Source: Mesaphorura yosii (lineage: Eukaryota > Arthropoda > Collembola > Poduromorpha > Tullbergiidae). From it: a DNA stretch of 64,000 nucleotides. Numbering within the stretch: position 1 is the first letter of the stretch; every line of letters begins with the position of its first letter. A model generated the notes under the pieces. That model made no database searches and was not told the DNA's origin. It saw only the letters and a list, made by a program, of their open reading frames with translations. Positions 51,301-64,000 of this stretch are shown one piece after another. A program made the position numbers and the translations under genes. The DNA is taken from NCBI GenBank assembly GCA_009869945.1, contig WIXG01000243.1, positions 1 through 64,000 of the forward strand. Direction: 5' to 3'.

Positions 51301-54300
51301 TTTTTGGATCAATCAACCACTCAAGCGGTCTCGTAACATTCCAGGTTTAGTTACAGAAAATTAATAGTACCATTTTATAATGAATCGCCCCATCGCCCCC
51401 AATCCTAAAAGCAGTAGCAAAATAATTCGCCCGTCGGGGATCACAACGAAAGATGTCGACAAGGGAAAAAGTTCAAAACTTCACAAGTGCTAAAGTCAAG
51501 GAGCATCTCAGGAATTTTCCGTGAAAGTTGGCGCGGATGCACGGAAGAATAATTTCAACAACTGTCAAACCTTTGTTGGCTTGAAATGTTGCGAATAGGG
51601 AACGAGCAAGTGAAAGGATGGAAATAAAAGTGTTAAAGAAATTGCAATGTTGCTCCTCCTCCTTCGCCACTTCTTTTGCCGACTACTTGTTACGGCCGTT
51701 ATTGCCTTCCTTTGACTGAGCACGGTACAAAACATCTGATGGCCTATATCGCCGTGATGTACTATATGGCCTATAAAATAATCTGCATTTCATGTTGCCC
51801 GTTCAAGAGGAATGTTGTTCTTGAGAACAAAATATACGGAAAATACAAAGAAAGCAGGAAAGCTAAAAGAAGGAAGAAAGAGAGTGGAAAGTTTCTCCCA
51901 CACAAATTTAAAATATACTGTGAGAAACTTGTACGTGGAGAAAGTCATCTCACAGCAGCACAAACTGTTTAAATTGGGTATAGCTGGCCCGTGGCTTGCT
52001 ATAGATAAACCACTGCCACTGCTGCATCTTCTGGGTCAGAACAGGCCAGGGCAGTGTAGTCGATTTGGGCCGTATATAATCTGAAGGTGTGAACAAAACT
52101 TTGAAACATCAAATCTTCTTCACACTTCTTTTCTTTTGCGCGCTGCCAGCAACGGCGGCCACAGTTGGACGTGTCAGTAAATACTACACACAATTCGCAA
52201 CACTTTGGTCGAGCTCCTTCTACTTTCCACACCAGAACCTATATTTCACTGTATACTTTGTATAAATGATATATGACCTATTTCTGTACTCGTTCACACA
52301 AGGCACAAGTCTCTCGGACTCTTGACAGTGATCGGATCTAGGAGAAAAACAAACATACCGAGTTACACGGACATGGACTTAACTCTCTCTACGATAGTAG
52401 TGAGGAAGAGGAGAGAATACTTTGAGAAGAAAGTTTTTTCTAAAATGGAACGCAAGCAAGAAAGTGACCAAGATAAAGTGCACGTATAAAAAATACATCT
52501 TGTTGACATTGAAAAATATTTTGTGGACAATTCGCAGATATTTATGAGCTAACTTACTTTTCTCTTTCATCAGCTCCACTTTCTATTTGTTTTGCACACC
52601 AGGCGATCTACACAGTCTTTCTGCCGTGGCCTTCCTGGAAGTCAAGAGCTGTGTTATTTGTTCTCTAGAACAGCGAGAGTGGATTGGATTTTGCTCTAAT
52701 AATTTTGTTTACTTGATTATAATGAAACGGAGCTGAGCTGCGGAGGCTGAGGCTAAGCCAGCTCGGCCAACCTGACTTCCAGTCCACTAACCCTACTGTA
52801 GGCAAGGGTTATTAATGGGAGAGAAAGACAAGTGACTACCGAGGAGCGAATGCCTGCACGTATGAATGAGCACAAGTAAATTAAATTGTATTGGTCAACA
52901 TTATTAATACTTTAGATTACTTTCACAATAAATAAATACATCAAGATAAGTCTGCCCAGGTCCATGTCCTGCTTCCGAAGCTCGTGCCCGATCTCTTTGA
53001 ACTGCTGCCACTGGTGCACATTGAAACGAAATTCAATTATTCTACTCTACTTAATTCACCTTCCCATGTCATAACGTGTACGCGTACGGTGTGGTACGAA
53101 GACGATCAAATACTAGAATCTCTAATCTTATTATACATCTCAATTCGCATTCGCAAAAAACGGTGCCGTGTTAGTTTGTCGGTAGACGAGCGGAGCACGC
53201 TTGGTTGAATCCCAAAATTAAATCAATTGAATTAAACCAAGGAACCACACACGGGATGGGAAGGGAAAAGGAACGGCAAGTGAAAGAAAGGAAAGTTGGA
53301 TTGGCCGGCCTTGTGTCTGCTCTGGACGTCTTCATTTTTGCGATACGGTTTGGCAATCAGAGATGCTTTCGTTTTCAATCATGTCTACTCTCGTTCAGTG
53401 TTCTGTTGTTGCCAGTGCCAGAATCTCATGTACCTGATTAAAGATGTATGGTTCAGCATTTAAAAAGTTGAGGATGAAGACATGGATTTTATAATTTGGT
53501 TTTGTCATTGAGTTTACTGCTTTGGACGTGGCAGGTAAACGAGTGATTGATGCAGGGCACTATACAGGCCAGCGAGTTCCAGGCGTGGACAGGAGACGGC
53601 TCTCACGAAATTACAATTCTACTGAAGTTTTGACATTTGAAGAAACTTCGAACCTCTTCCAACCTTTTCATCTTCGGTCCTCTTTTCCAGCTTTAATCTC
53701 AAACTGAATTAACTTGAATCCAGAGACTACCCCAGCTTACCTTGTGCAGCAAAAGTCAAAGGTCAGCCTGGATGCAGAAGCAAGAAAACAATTTAATCTT
53801 TTCCCAAACCAATTCACTCCAACCAAGTCAGAAGTCCTAAGTTCGTGCGTGCCTATCTTGTCGAAGCCAAGAAACTGACCGCGTCAAAGGTTCACCTCCG
53901 ACAGTCGAGCACGCTGTCCGGTCCATCCGTGCGTCTGACTTGGAAAATAGAGCAAGACAGACGGACAGAGGCATAGTAGCAGTAGTCACTGGTAGTAGAA
54001 GAAATACGCAACAATAATACAATTTGCAATAATAGTATATTTACACCCATAAAGTTTCTAAGTTTCGTTCTGTTTACTTGGACCGCTGACGCTGAAGCCG
54101 TGCTGTGCGCTGCTGCTATCAAGCCAGAGACCAATCATCCGGTCTCCCATCCTCCGAAAATCCTATATAAGCAAAAAAGGAACGTAAAGTGCCTGAATTT
54201 ATTTGCGGATTCCCTCGTGGCTTGTAAAATGTGAAATGCAAAAAATTACGTGCACGTACAACATGCAAACTTTATATTAGCCATCACAATACTGACGGTC

Positions 54301-57300
54301 GGACTGAGGCAGTTCGCGCAAGCAAACAATTTAGATAACTTGTCATTTATATAAATTGTGCCCATGTCCTCCGTGCTCTGCCGTAGTGCACTTATCAACC
54401 CGCTTACACGCGAGTCCCTTTTGACCCAAATCCAACTGCCAACTAATAAATATAAACCAAAGATATTATTGCGCGCGCAATTTACAATTTTGAATTTTTA
54501 TGACCCAACTTTCTAGCTGTTTATGTCTGTGTGTGCTCGTTCGGGGATTTAGTTGCTGATCAAAATCCTCCTGCCTGCGTTTGTTTATCTTTTTGTTTAC
54601 GTCTACAGTTTACAGTTTGCTTTCTTTGTCTACGCTTACTCTTTTAAATTGGGAAAATATATCGTTGAGCCACGGCCACACGGTCCAAGCAGTTCGCTGG
54701 TTTTAATTAATAATCCTGGCCCTAGGGACGAAAATTATTTAGGTCGCATATTTGAACGAAAACGAAAATCCCTTCCCTAAAATTAGACTCGGATCATTCG
54801 CGAATCGCGAATTTAATTACGTCTTCTTTAATCAAACATGAACAAACGGCACAGAATCAACAATGGGGCCCTGCACTGGAAGGCGACACGAATAAAAAGT
54901 AATAATTTGTACTAATAATAAACTTAGCGTGAGCCCTGCCATCAGTGCACACAAAAATTATGATTACATCCTTCCGGTGCGAATCTTGAGTCTCTTCAGC
55001 ATGAAATTCTGCACACTTAATTATTAAGTTACTTACCCGACTTCCTCTCACAGGCTGAGCATTCACGATTCACGTCGTGCTTGGGTCACGAGCCGAGTCG
55101 TGACTTGCTCCTGGATTAGTGCATTTTCAGCGGACTCCATCCAGCAGGAATTACTCAGACATTTTCTACTTCCTTTCACTCACTCTGCTTCAATTTCTTC
55201 ATCTTGAGCCCGTCTTGCGTTTGTCGACTTTTTTGTCTTTTCATATCGTTTACATTTGAATGTCAAAAAGCAATTATTTTTTGACAATAAGTGTACACAT
55301 GTACGCACGCATGCTGACAGAACACAGACAATGGAAATGAGCATCAGGAGGAGGAAGTGGAAGAGATGTTGAAAAAAGTCATGCAATTCCAAGAACAGCA
55401 GAACAGAGTCAAGCAGAGATGAAAGTTCACGTGATGAACTTTTCTTTTCTTGCCGTATTATTATTCTCTGTTATTTCATCATCGTCGTGGTCCTCTCCTG
55501 CACTCCCTTTCATATATTTAGTATTTTTAGGCCCCCAAAGGAGAAATAAATTAATAGAGGAGATGACAGGAACTTAGTTTTAAATTTCTCTCTTACCAGT
55601 TACGGGCATTAGACGAACCCCAATCGTAGTCTTAGTCGCGCAAGAGCACGAGCACGGGCCACACGAGAGAGAACATTTTGATGAAGAAAGATAGATCATT
55701 AAAATTAATTTTTCAACTTTCACATTGCATAGGAAAGTTTGTCGGACCAGCTTAATGCCTTTATGCACGTTTTGGTTCTATTGCCGCTCTAACTGCTCAA
55801 CTAAATTCCAGTCATGCATGGAGCAGCGGAGCGCACTGATGCACTCGGGACTTGTAAGGCGTAATTAATACTTATCTAAGCCATACCATTCAACATAAGG
55901 AAGAGCCGGCTTGCACAGGATATGATTTAAATTGCAAAAAGTACAAAAAATATGCCAATCGTGGATTGCCTCAAAAAGCATGTGTTATTTTGTAGTCTAT
56001 CAAATATCCCAATACCAAATTATGGACTCCATGCTTCTGTACATTCAGTACGGTTCAATTTCGCGAGACGAATGTGCAGAATAGCTTATGATAATGCTAA
56101 TCACAATGGTGAAATTTTCATTCGCCTGTTGTCCTGTTCCATGAAAATCGACTGAGCTACTAGCAGATGAATACCTATTTATGTTGAATAGCAGACGCCT
56201 CACAGGAACAAAGGCCAAGAGAGAGTAATAATGCTCTGAGCAGAGATGATAAAACAAAGTTTGTAAGCGGATTAAACTTTATTCAACCAGAGCCGGCAGA
56301 ATTGATTCACCGCCACCGCCCTCCATGACATGACTGCTCCTGCCATGGAGCCGGAGGTTCGCTGAACTGTTTCAATGCGTCATTCCAAGCTCTGCTTGCA
56401 CATATGATCTCACATGAGAATTCGTTCGAAGTTAACCCTTCCGTCGTTCTCTCTGAGGACCTCCGCTCTGATTTTCATTTTACCTGGCCGGCTTAAATCG
56501 AACGGTCCAAAACCAGAAAGGGGAACATTCACCAGCGAAATTTGGAAAGAATAATTACATAAATTCAAATATTTCCATCTCCAAACTAAATATCGAATTG
56601 GACTCGCCATCGAGCGACTGAACGACAGATATTTATAACATGTGATTGATGGAGATTTGAATTACTCTCAGAACGCTTCGCCATTGGAATTACCATTTAT
56701 TATGCATTTTGTTAAACCTCCATAGAATGTGTCCTGGACGTCTGATTTTCATGAAATCCATATTGTACCAGCACACTATGTTTATAATTTAACTTCAAAA
56801 TTCTATTCCACAATTCACATGCGTCCGTGAGCGTTTGAAAACGCGTAGCAGCTCCATACGTCTTTCCCTGGGTTTGAAATGTTGAAGCCGTATCATCCGG
56901 AAGAAATTAGCATTAAAATGCTCGCAAGTTCTTAGCCACAAGTCACAGCACTCCCGACAATTCCTACTGTTCGGCCAATTATTGATCATGCTTTGAGTTA
57001 TGGGACTCTGGCTTACTGACTCAAGCTGGCTCACTTGGACAGAAATGGCATTTGAAATATTGGAATTAAACGAAGCCGCGACTCGCTCGTTATTCCGAAG
57101 TCATAAAACTTTGCATTCCACGACTTTCAGCTTAGCAAGCGTATGAGGGCATTGCACGCGCATGTAGTGCAGTGCAGTAAATGAAAAGTTAAATATTCAT
57201 ACAGTTACGTCCCAGCATGAATAATAACAAGCCATTAGATCGTAGTGCATTGTACTTCTGCTTTCGCATTTTCGGTTCATATGTAAAATCATCGTCATCG

Positions 57301-60300
57301 TCCAAGAGAGACCCTGTCACGGGTTCACGGGCAATGCCACGCATTGCAATATGACGTTTCTATATTTGTAGCTTGTTCTGTTGTCACTCGTACAATTTAA
57401 TTATGACTGCGCATGCAACCTTTGTTTTATTATTAGCATCATTATCATTTCTATTTGGGGACTGGAGAAAGAGAAAGTAAACTTTGTGCTGAACAATGAA
57501 GTTTGTTTATGAAATAATGCAGTGCAGTCGTAGCGTATTGCATTTCTCGTACTTCGTACGTATGAGAGTATGAGTGACAGTTTGGACGGGAAGTCCAACA
57601 CACCTTGTGCCATTATTCATGAGTTGTGTGTAGAATAATTAAGGAAGGAGAAAATGCGGAAATAATCTCCATATTCGCCATTTAATTGCCATTGAACATG
57701 AATTTCCCGGTCGTGAATACCGATAAGCGGCATGGCGTACGTACGCGTACGCCGTACTCGTGTATTGATTTTAGGCAAAGTCCCTCCTGAATTACTTTTC
57801 ACAATTAATGTACACTCGAGTCATAATTCATCTCAATCTTTGAACACCCGTACGCCTGAACACGCGTTTCAACCTTTTCCATGTACTCACCCATTGTAAT
57901 GGTCGTAATAACTTTCTCATGCATGCAGAGCGTTCAAACCAATCACTTTTATGGTGTTGTACCTCCGTCACAAAGACCATTATGATGACAATGATTAAAG
58001 CGGAGCAGTGCGTGGCTCGAAATAAAGATTGACTGTGAGTAAATTGACAAGAAAAAAGTAACAAATTTGAACATTTTCATTTTATACGTTCATTGTAATA
58101 ATATTTGGCCGTATTTTATGTTTTATGACACTTTCAAAGTCTCGTTAACTTTATATTGGGATTACACGCAGACCAACGAAGGCGAAAGCGAAAGTTTTAG
58201 TAAATAGCATGTGCGAGGAGTAAAAGCAGGGTTGAATGAGTTGTACAGCTACGGTTACTGCTTCCTTCCCTCGCGCCCTGTCATGCGGGACATTTTTGTT
58301 GTGCTTTCATTTTTAAAGCGAAGGTACGGCCAAAGCCAAACATACATTTTACAATTTCAACTTGAATGATGTATTTTTATGAGAAACGGCTGACAAAAGC
58401 CATTATTATTATATTAGATACAAGCAAAGACGTATACGTAACTTGCCCTCCGAGCCGTAAATAGATAGTGCATTCAGTATTGCGAGCTAAGCACTTACAA
58501 ACCCCAACCTTCAAACCAACCCAACCTGTTCCCTGTCAGTCAGCCAGTCAACAGTCTATTTACACTCTATTTGCTCTGGTAAACGCACTCGCCGTACGTC
58601 GTATGTTCATTCCTCATAAAATTGGATGCGTCTTATAATTTTGAAATAATATTTACATTGAAAGGTTTATGATTATGGGCCACAAGTGAAGGCAGGGGAG
58701 ATTGCAGTGAAAGAGTCGAGAAGTCGAAGTACGGAAATCGCGTAATGGATTTGTTCACATCAATTTCACATAAATCAACATCATATTCTGGCGATTTCCC
58801 TGAGACTCTACCGTTTCCTTTGCCGCACTCGTTCACTCAAGCACTATTGTGAAATTAAATGTCAAGAGTCAAGCATTAAAACGAGCAGCTTCAGATAAGA
58901 CGCGTCAGTCTCAGCCTTAAATTCGCGCGTTTGCGTGTGCGTATGCTACTTGATGCAGGAGCAGGCATTCATTTGCCTTTGTTGATTGTATACACCTTGT
59001 AAAACGTCGTAAGGTAATTCCGTTTATGGGAGTGAGTGAACTGAATACTAATCTTAATCCTTGCGAGGATTGTATAATAATCATAAATATTTCAGACAGG
59101 AGATATCGTCTGTGAATAATTGTATGCCAGCCATCTTCGAGTTAACAGGCTCCTATTTACTGAGGAGGATGGAGAAAACAAGAACCAGAGCAGTCTAATA
59201 AACATAAGTAACATTCGTGTCATATAACTCTACCTTACCAAATTTTACATGTGTATCATCAACTTCTCTTTCTCCTCGCTCTCGCCTCTGCCTTCGTCCA
59301 GAACGACCGACTAAAATTTCCATTTAGTCTCTCAATTGGATTTTCTTTGTGTTCCTTGAGTTCGAATGGAGCCAGACTCAGTTTCACTTTTGTTTTCTCA
59401 TGATTCTCCGTTTATATTTGCTCAGTTTCCTTTCCTTTCCTCTGGTCTGCCCTGCTCTGCCTTCCTTCTCTTCCTTATCGCATCATAATCTACATAAATA
59501 TAACTTCAAGTCAAGTCGGAGCACTGAGCGGGAGACACCATATGCATTTATACTATTGACTTAAGAGCTTCACGGAGGAGCGAGCTTCCAGATCGTGCAC
59601 ACACTCCAACAGCATCCAGTATCCAGATGGGCAAGGAGTGGCAACTGGCAAACAGTGGTTCAGTTAAGCTTTCTCTGGTATGGCAGGCTGGCACAAATAC
59701 GCATCCATGCGTGCGTGCGAGACTTCAGATTCAGTATCAAACTCACGTCTCGCGTACATTGTAGAAGCGATTAGGATTATGTCATAGTGTCATTGCCACA
59801 CGAGATATTAGAGACCTGCTCAACTCCGGCCTGCGTTCCAGTTCTCACAAAGCCGAGACTGCCAACATAATGTAATAATCGTATAATGTGAAATATGTAG
59901 ATTCAGGGCGAGTTGCGATCTGTTACAGTTTAAGACGCCAAAGCCACGCGATGAACAGATTCTGCTGCTCCTCGCAGAGCTGATATTACACTGGCACGAT
60001 TTAAATTTGGCAGGAACGGTCACAACATCTGCAGCCTGGGTGTCTAATGGGAATATTTTCCATCTCAAAATGTTTTTGCACCTTGTGCGTTCATAATGCG
60101 CTTACGCTCGCGGACTCACTTGATCGAATTCTCATATGGTATAATCTCATACAAAGGGAAAAGGCTTAAGGAACAAAAGCAGGAAATCACCAGGAGGAAC
60201 TTCAAGTTGTGGGAGACACATTATGAGAGCGAGTCTAGAAAAGGTAGGCAGTATTGTGTCCTAGTCGCAGGTATTTTTCATATCGCAAGATTAGTGCTTA

Positions 60301-61085
60301 AGTACGTTCCACGAACGCGCGCTCACTGCCGTGCCGGTGCTTTCTCTCGCCTCGCATCGCTCCTTTTGATTTAGTTCTCATTAGGCGTACAAACCATAAA
60401 GCACTTGTGCATTCATAAGGCGGTAATCTATTTCCAACTTGGGAATGGATTCCTGGAGAGCCAGCATGGCACAGGTTATAAAATGGAAAAGGAAGGAAAG
60501 GGAAATCCATTTGGAGAAACCCCACTCACAGCATCAACAACAAATAAATGGCCCCAGCACGTCTCTCCAACACTTACGCAGAATTTTGCACATTAAAATT
60601 AAACACGCATAAACATACACTCGCACTTTTATTCTCAAATGCGACCTCGGCTTCGCGTAAGACTTCTGCGACTGAGTTTGCATGCTCAACTACATTTTTA
60701 AATGTAGTATTAATAACATCCGTAGCAAGTCGTTGTAACTCTTGCTGGATTTATGACTCGAGACCCGCACCGGGCTCGCATTCTTTATGAAGGAGCAGGA
60801 AGTCATTGCTGCGCCGTGTGCGATATTTTTGCCTTAGACTTTCATTTGATAACTTCATTCGCTCGCGTTCCTTTGCAAGAAGAATTGCGATTTGCCATTA
60901 TATTTGTTATTAAATTATTTATGTGTTTATTTGTTGTTGCATGGACTCTTTTCCTTCTTACTGGCACGAGTTTGTGTGCATATTTTGGTTAATAAATGTC
61001 GTTTCCTCGTACACGCACATTCACATGCTACTCAGCATGTGGTTTTTCTTCTCACATTTAAAATGCATCATAAATTTACAAACAG
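45340..61085 (+). other. Probable giant first intron, no gene supported
   Basis: Almost 16 kb downstream of a good donor without a recognised gene. It contains AT-rich simple stretches and runs such as CATTGCATTGC-like words, a possible minus-strand exon at 52921-53010, and a weak signal-like plus frame at 48148-48384. The extent as an intron is inferred. Confidence 0.35.
52921..53010 (-). CDS. Exon-like block on the opposite strand, unknown
   Basis: The minus strand has acceptor TGTGCACCAG, 30 codons in phase 0 to 0 starting WQQFKEIGHELRKQDMDLGR, and donor AAA|GTAATC. Third codon positions are G/C-rich in an AT-rich setting, as in real exons. The plus strand is open too (LLPKLVPDLFELLPLV), so strand is unproven. 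Confidence 0.28.
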
Positions 61086-61264
61086 CCGAGCACACGACAA
61101 AGAAGACAAAAGAAAGTGAGGCATACCGACGAAGGAAAGGAAAGCGAGGACCGAGGACACGATTCCTATGTGAGAAAATGCGTACGAATCCATTCAGCGA
61201 GGACGACCGTTATGGCGGGCAGACAGGCTGGCGCGTGGTGCAGGCACAACCCATGGGAATTTAG
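61086..61264 (+). CDS. Coding-like terminal exon, unknown product
   Basis: After acceptor TTACAAACAG, two bases and 58 codons run to TAG: a basic segment with RRRKGKR, then FLCEKMRTNPFSEDDRYGGQ and TGWRVVQAQPMGI. It enters in phase 1, compatible with the signal-peptide exon at 45231. If they join, the product would be a secreted peptide of about 95 residues with a dibasic cleavage site. The acceptor lacks a strong pyrimidine tract, so this is a candidate only. Confidence 0.3.
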
Positions 61265-61309
61265 AACCAAGAGGCGTGCATATTATAATCTGTGAGAGTG
61301 ACGAAAAAA

Positions 61310-61332
61310 AATATATTATTGCATAATATATT
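61310..61332. repeat. Perfect 10-bp inverted repeat with 3-nt loop
   Basis: AATATATTAT, loop TGC, ATAATATATT. It is a perfect A/T palindrome able to form a hairpin or cruciform. Confidence 0.8.
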
Positions 61333-62153
61333 ATGAAGAGTCAGACGGAAGATGAAAAGTCTCTTCCAAATCTTTAAAGCGCAGGCAAGGAAGGAACTGA
61401 ACTAACCTTCGTCGTTTGCCTCCTCAGTTTCCTGAACGCAGTGAAAGGTTCTTTCTCTCAAAAATGAAATAAGATAATCCAAAATATATTATAGTCTATG
61501 TAAAATCCTTTAAGAAGTAGAAATAAGGGCAAGTCATTCGCTTCAACGGCAATGGTAATAGAAGACGGCATGACGAGCCAAATGCACATGTAAGGAGAAT
61601 TTATGTAAAAGAACGGCTTTCGAGTATGAGATTTACTTTTAAAAAATTCTGTAAATCATACTTTGGGAATTTGGAGCACTTCCAGAGGCTTTTTACAGCA
61701 CGTCATGTTCGCTTATTTTAATGCATCTGAATGCATGCACGAGCGCAAGCCTGGCATCACGAGAAAGACGTAAGAGTGAAAGTGAAAGAGCACCAGCTTC
61801 AGACAGAGAGACAGATACTCCATTGCAGTGCATTGTTACTCACAGCCAGAGGCTAAACAGACGGCGGACGAGCAGAAGTCTGCCTGCTTTCTCCGTTCAT
61901 GAATCAAGATCTCGAATTCTAATTTCTTAATTGGCTGCGTACACAAACCAAGCAGGCAAGTTAGACGGTGGTTGAACGTTGGCCAGATTGCTTTGCTCTG
62001 CAGCACGTGTCTCGCAGCAATTCTGCAGCAGGGAATTTGAATTAAATGTTTTCTTTATTCGTGGTGTACATCTTGTAATCTTAATTGAATTTGATCGATT
62101 TTTTCTACTCATGCAACGCTTCTACGCACGTAAGCTTATGCCTGCTGCTGCAG

Positions 62154-62266
62154 TGCAGCGTAGCAAGATTGTCCAAACCCCAAAAGAATTCTCCATCACA
62201 ATCGGAGATATAAATGTTAGTTTTTGTAATGCATCCGAGGCGGACTGCGGCGCGGGCTGCAAGTTT
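62154..62266 (+). CDS. Candidate exon with Ig-like strand motif
   Basis: After acceptor GCTGCTGCAG the frame reads QRSKIVQTPKEFSITIGDIN then VSFC and a Cys-rich stretch to a donor-like TTT|GTTAGT. P-x(2)-F-x-I-x-I-G-D-x-x-V-x-F-C recalls the A'-B strands of an immunoglobulin domain, though the usual Trp is not seen. It enters in phase 1, so it could follow the exon at 45231. Confidence 0.25.
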
Positions 62267-64000
62267 GTTAGTCAGTGCAATAGGTTTTCCGTGTATTGAT
62301 TTCTTCCGAGAAGTTAAACATGTTGTCTTGCTATTGTTGTTTTCATCACGTTTCTCTAAACTTTCACTTTCTTTCTCCTACACTTTCTCTCCGACTCTTC
62401 CTCTGCCAAGTTGTTACTGTCCGTCGATATTCTGACATAAACACAATCTGATACGAACTTCTCGCTTGAATTCTTGTGTCTTGTGCCTTGCCGTGGAAGG
62501 AATTTCATATATCGAATCTCTTTCAAGTGCAGGAGTGCTTTGATGCATGCACAGGGTACATTGGCTCTCAATCGTGCCCACTTTGTGTCCGTCTTGCTTT
62601 GCGTTGCCTTTCTAGTGTCCATCGTGTCTCGAACTTCGAGGAAGAAGGCAAAAGGCAGTAGCCAGTTTGATTAGTTGCATCTTCGAGTCAAGACACACAA
62701 ACTGAGCCTTTTCATGGTCTTATTGTTTTCAATTTGGACTTTTCCTTTTTACAATTTTCTTCAACCGTAATTCCTCCTTGCTCTAAGTGTATTGTTTCCG
62801 TTCTTATGTAATCCATACTTGAAGACACAACAAATTGTATGCTGCACGCACACAGGCAGAAAGGATGTGATGGTACTGGCTCTCCTTCAACGTGCTCATT
62901 AAGAACTCCATGTAATCTGGTCCAGTTTGTTGATATATTAATTTCATATAGAACAAGTGATAAAGGCTACTCCGCCTTTGCCTTTCCAATTTCTTTCAAT
63001 CCAACAAGTCCTTCATTATAGCAAATCGGAAAATTGGGTTTGCGAGTTTTTCCGAGTACAAAGTGCTCATTAGCGATGTTAACGTATTGCATACACTCCA
63101 CATCACAAAACAATTGTAAGTTGATACGTCGACCTCCATTAAGGTCACCTTTCTGCTCGTGCAATGCTTTTGCTACATTGGTCTTAATGATTTTGTTTAT
63201 GAAAATATTCTCGGCTGCGAAAAGGCAGATCGTTTATTGAACTCGAGTTTACGGGTGAAAAAATCCGAAACCGAACAAACTGCAAAAATTCCATTTGACG
63301 CTGGGAAACTGCAATGACTGCCTACATAAAATTTATATTTTCCACTTGACTTACCCCAGAAGGAAGTTATGCATTCAGATTATTTGCGAACCAAATGTAA
63401 AATTCACATTTATGTTTACTTTTTTCGTTTTCGGCTCCCACTTCAAACAAGTGCAGGCTGGTTGGGCCTCTAATGTATGAATAATATATAAAATGTAGCT
63501 TTAAGAGATCGTTTGTTTCTATTCTCCACCACACACAGACAGACGCTTTAAAGCTTTCAGACAAGCAATGTCACGTTACATGTGCAAATTTTACGAGATA
63601 AAACATAAAATGGGAACGGCACGGAATTCGCCATGAAAATGCAATAACTAAATTCAGAGGAATTGCATCCAGCTCCCTTATCCCAGATACGAATCTTTAT
63701 TGAAACAGCAAAATGTTTACACTCGCATAGCAGGTGGTTGATTCAGGAGACCAGATAGACAGGAAACCATCGTCATGCAGCATATTACGGTACCTTCGGC
63801 CTATCTGTGTGAAAGCAAAAGGGCTACACCAGGACAAAACCACAGCCTGCATTCCCTCTGACTCACATTTGATTTGTCTGTAATCAGTCACATGCTCAAA
63901 TTAAGACACAAAGGCAAGCAGGCATTCATTCATTCGCACGGCGAAATCGTGTCATTTCACGGTCAATATCTCAGCTTGGACCAGAGTTGGTAAAAATAAC
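62267..64000. other. Non-coding end of window
   Basis: AT-rich sequence with short frames only; no feature supported. Confidence 0.4.

Overview
This looks like nuclear DNA of a multicellular animal, probably an arthropod or close ecdysozoan relative with a compact exon-intron style. Evidence: a partner-of-bursicon hormone gene with the arthropod-type cysteine pattern, introns mostly 41-110 nt with GT..AG ends, AATAAA poly(A) signals, and a ciliary gene (CFAP210-like) that implies flagellated sperm or other motile cilia. I saw no transposon, retroelement, CRISPR array or tRNA gene.

Layout. (1) 1-772: the 3' part of a probable RAD9-like DNA-damage clamp gene, cut by the window edge. (2) 0.8-13.7 kb: mostly non-coding, with a probable small secreted cysteine-containing peptide gene (9.79-10.26 kb, minus) and a few weaker candidate exons. 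(3) 13.7-30.2 kb: a dense cluster of six solid genes. CFAP210-like axonemal protein (+), partner of bursicon (-), TRIP4/ASC-1 (+), trifunctional C1-tetrahydrofolate synthase MTHFD1 in 21 exons (-), intronless Lines/LINS1 (-), and a membrane-anchored methyltransferase resembling the C-terminal domain of the ovothiol enzyme OvoA (-). For the spliced genes, exon chains were rebuilt by hand and their reading phases agree throughout. (4) 30.2-64 kb: a 34-kb gene-poor stretch. Its best feature is a signal-peptide exon at 45.23 kb with a consensus phase-1 donor, suggesting that 45-64 kb is the first intron of a long plus-strand gene for a secreted or surface protein. Several exon-like islands lie around it.

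How the genes relate: they are unrelated housekeeping, hormone and cilium genes packed tightly. CFAP210/pburs and TRIP4/MTHFD1 converge with 149 and 116 nt between stop codons. The methyltransferase and LINS1 lie head-to-tail 81 nt apart with no poly(A) signal between them. The most novel items are the stand-alone OvoA-like methyltransferase with its own membrane segment, the dual-start C1-THF synthase, and the uncharacterised coding-like islands. Names rest on remembered family sequences; no database search was possible.
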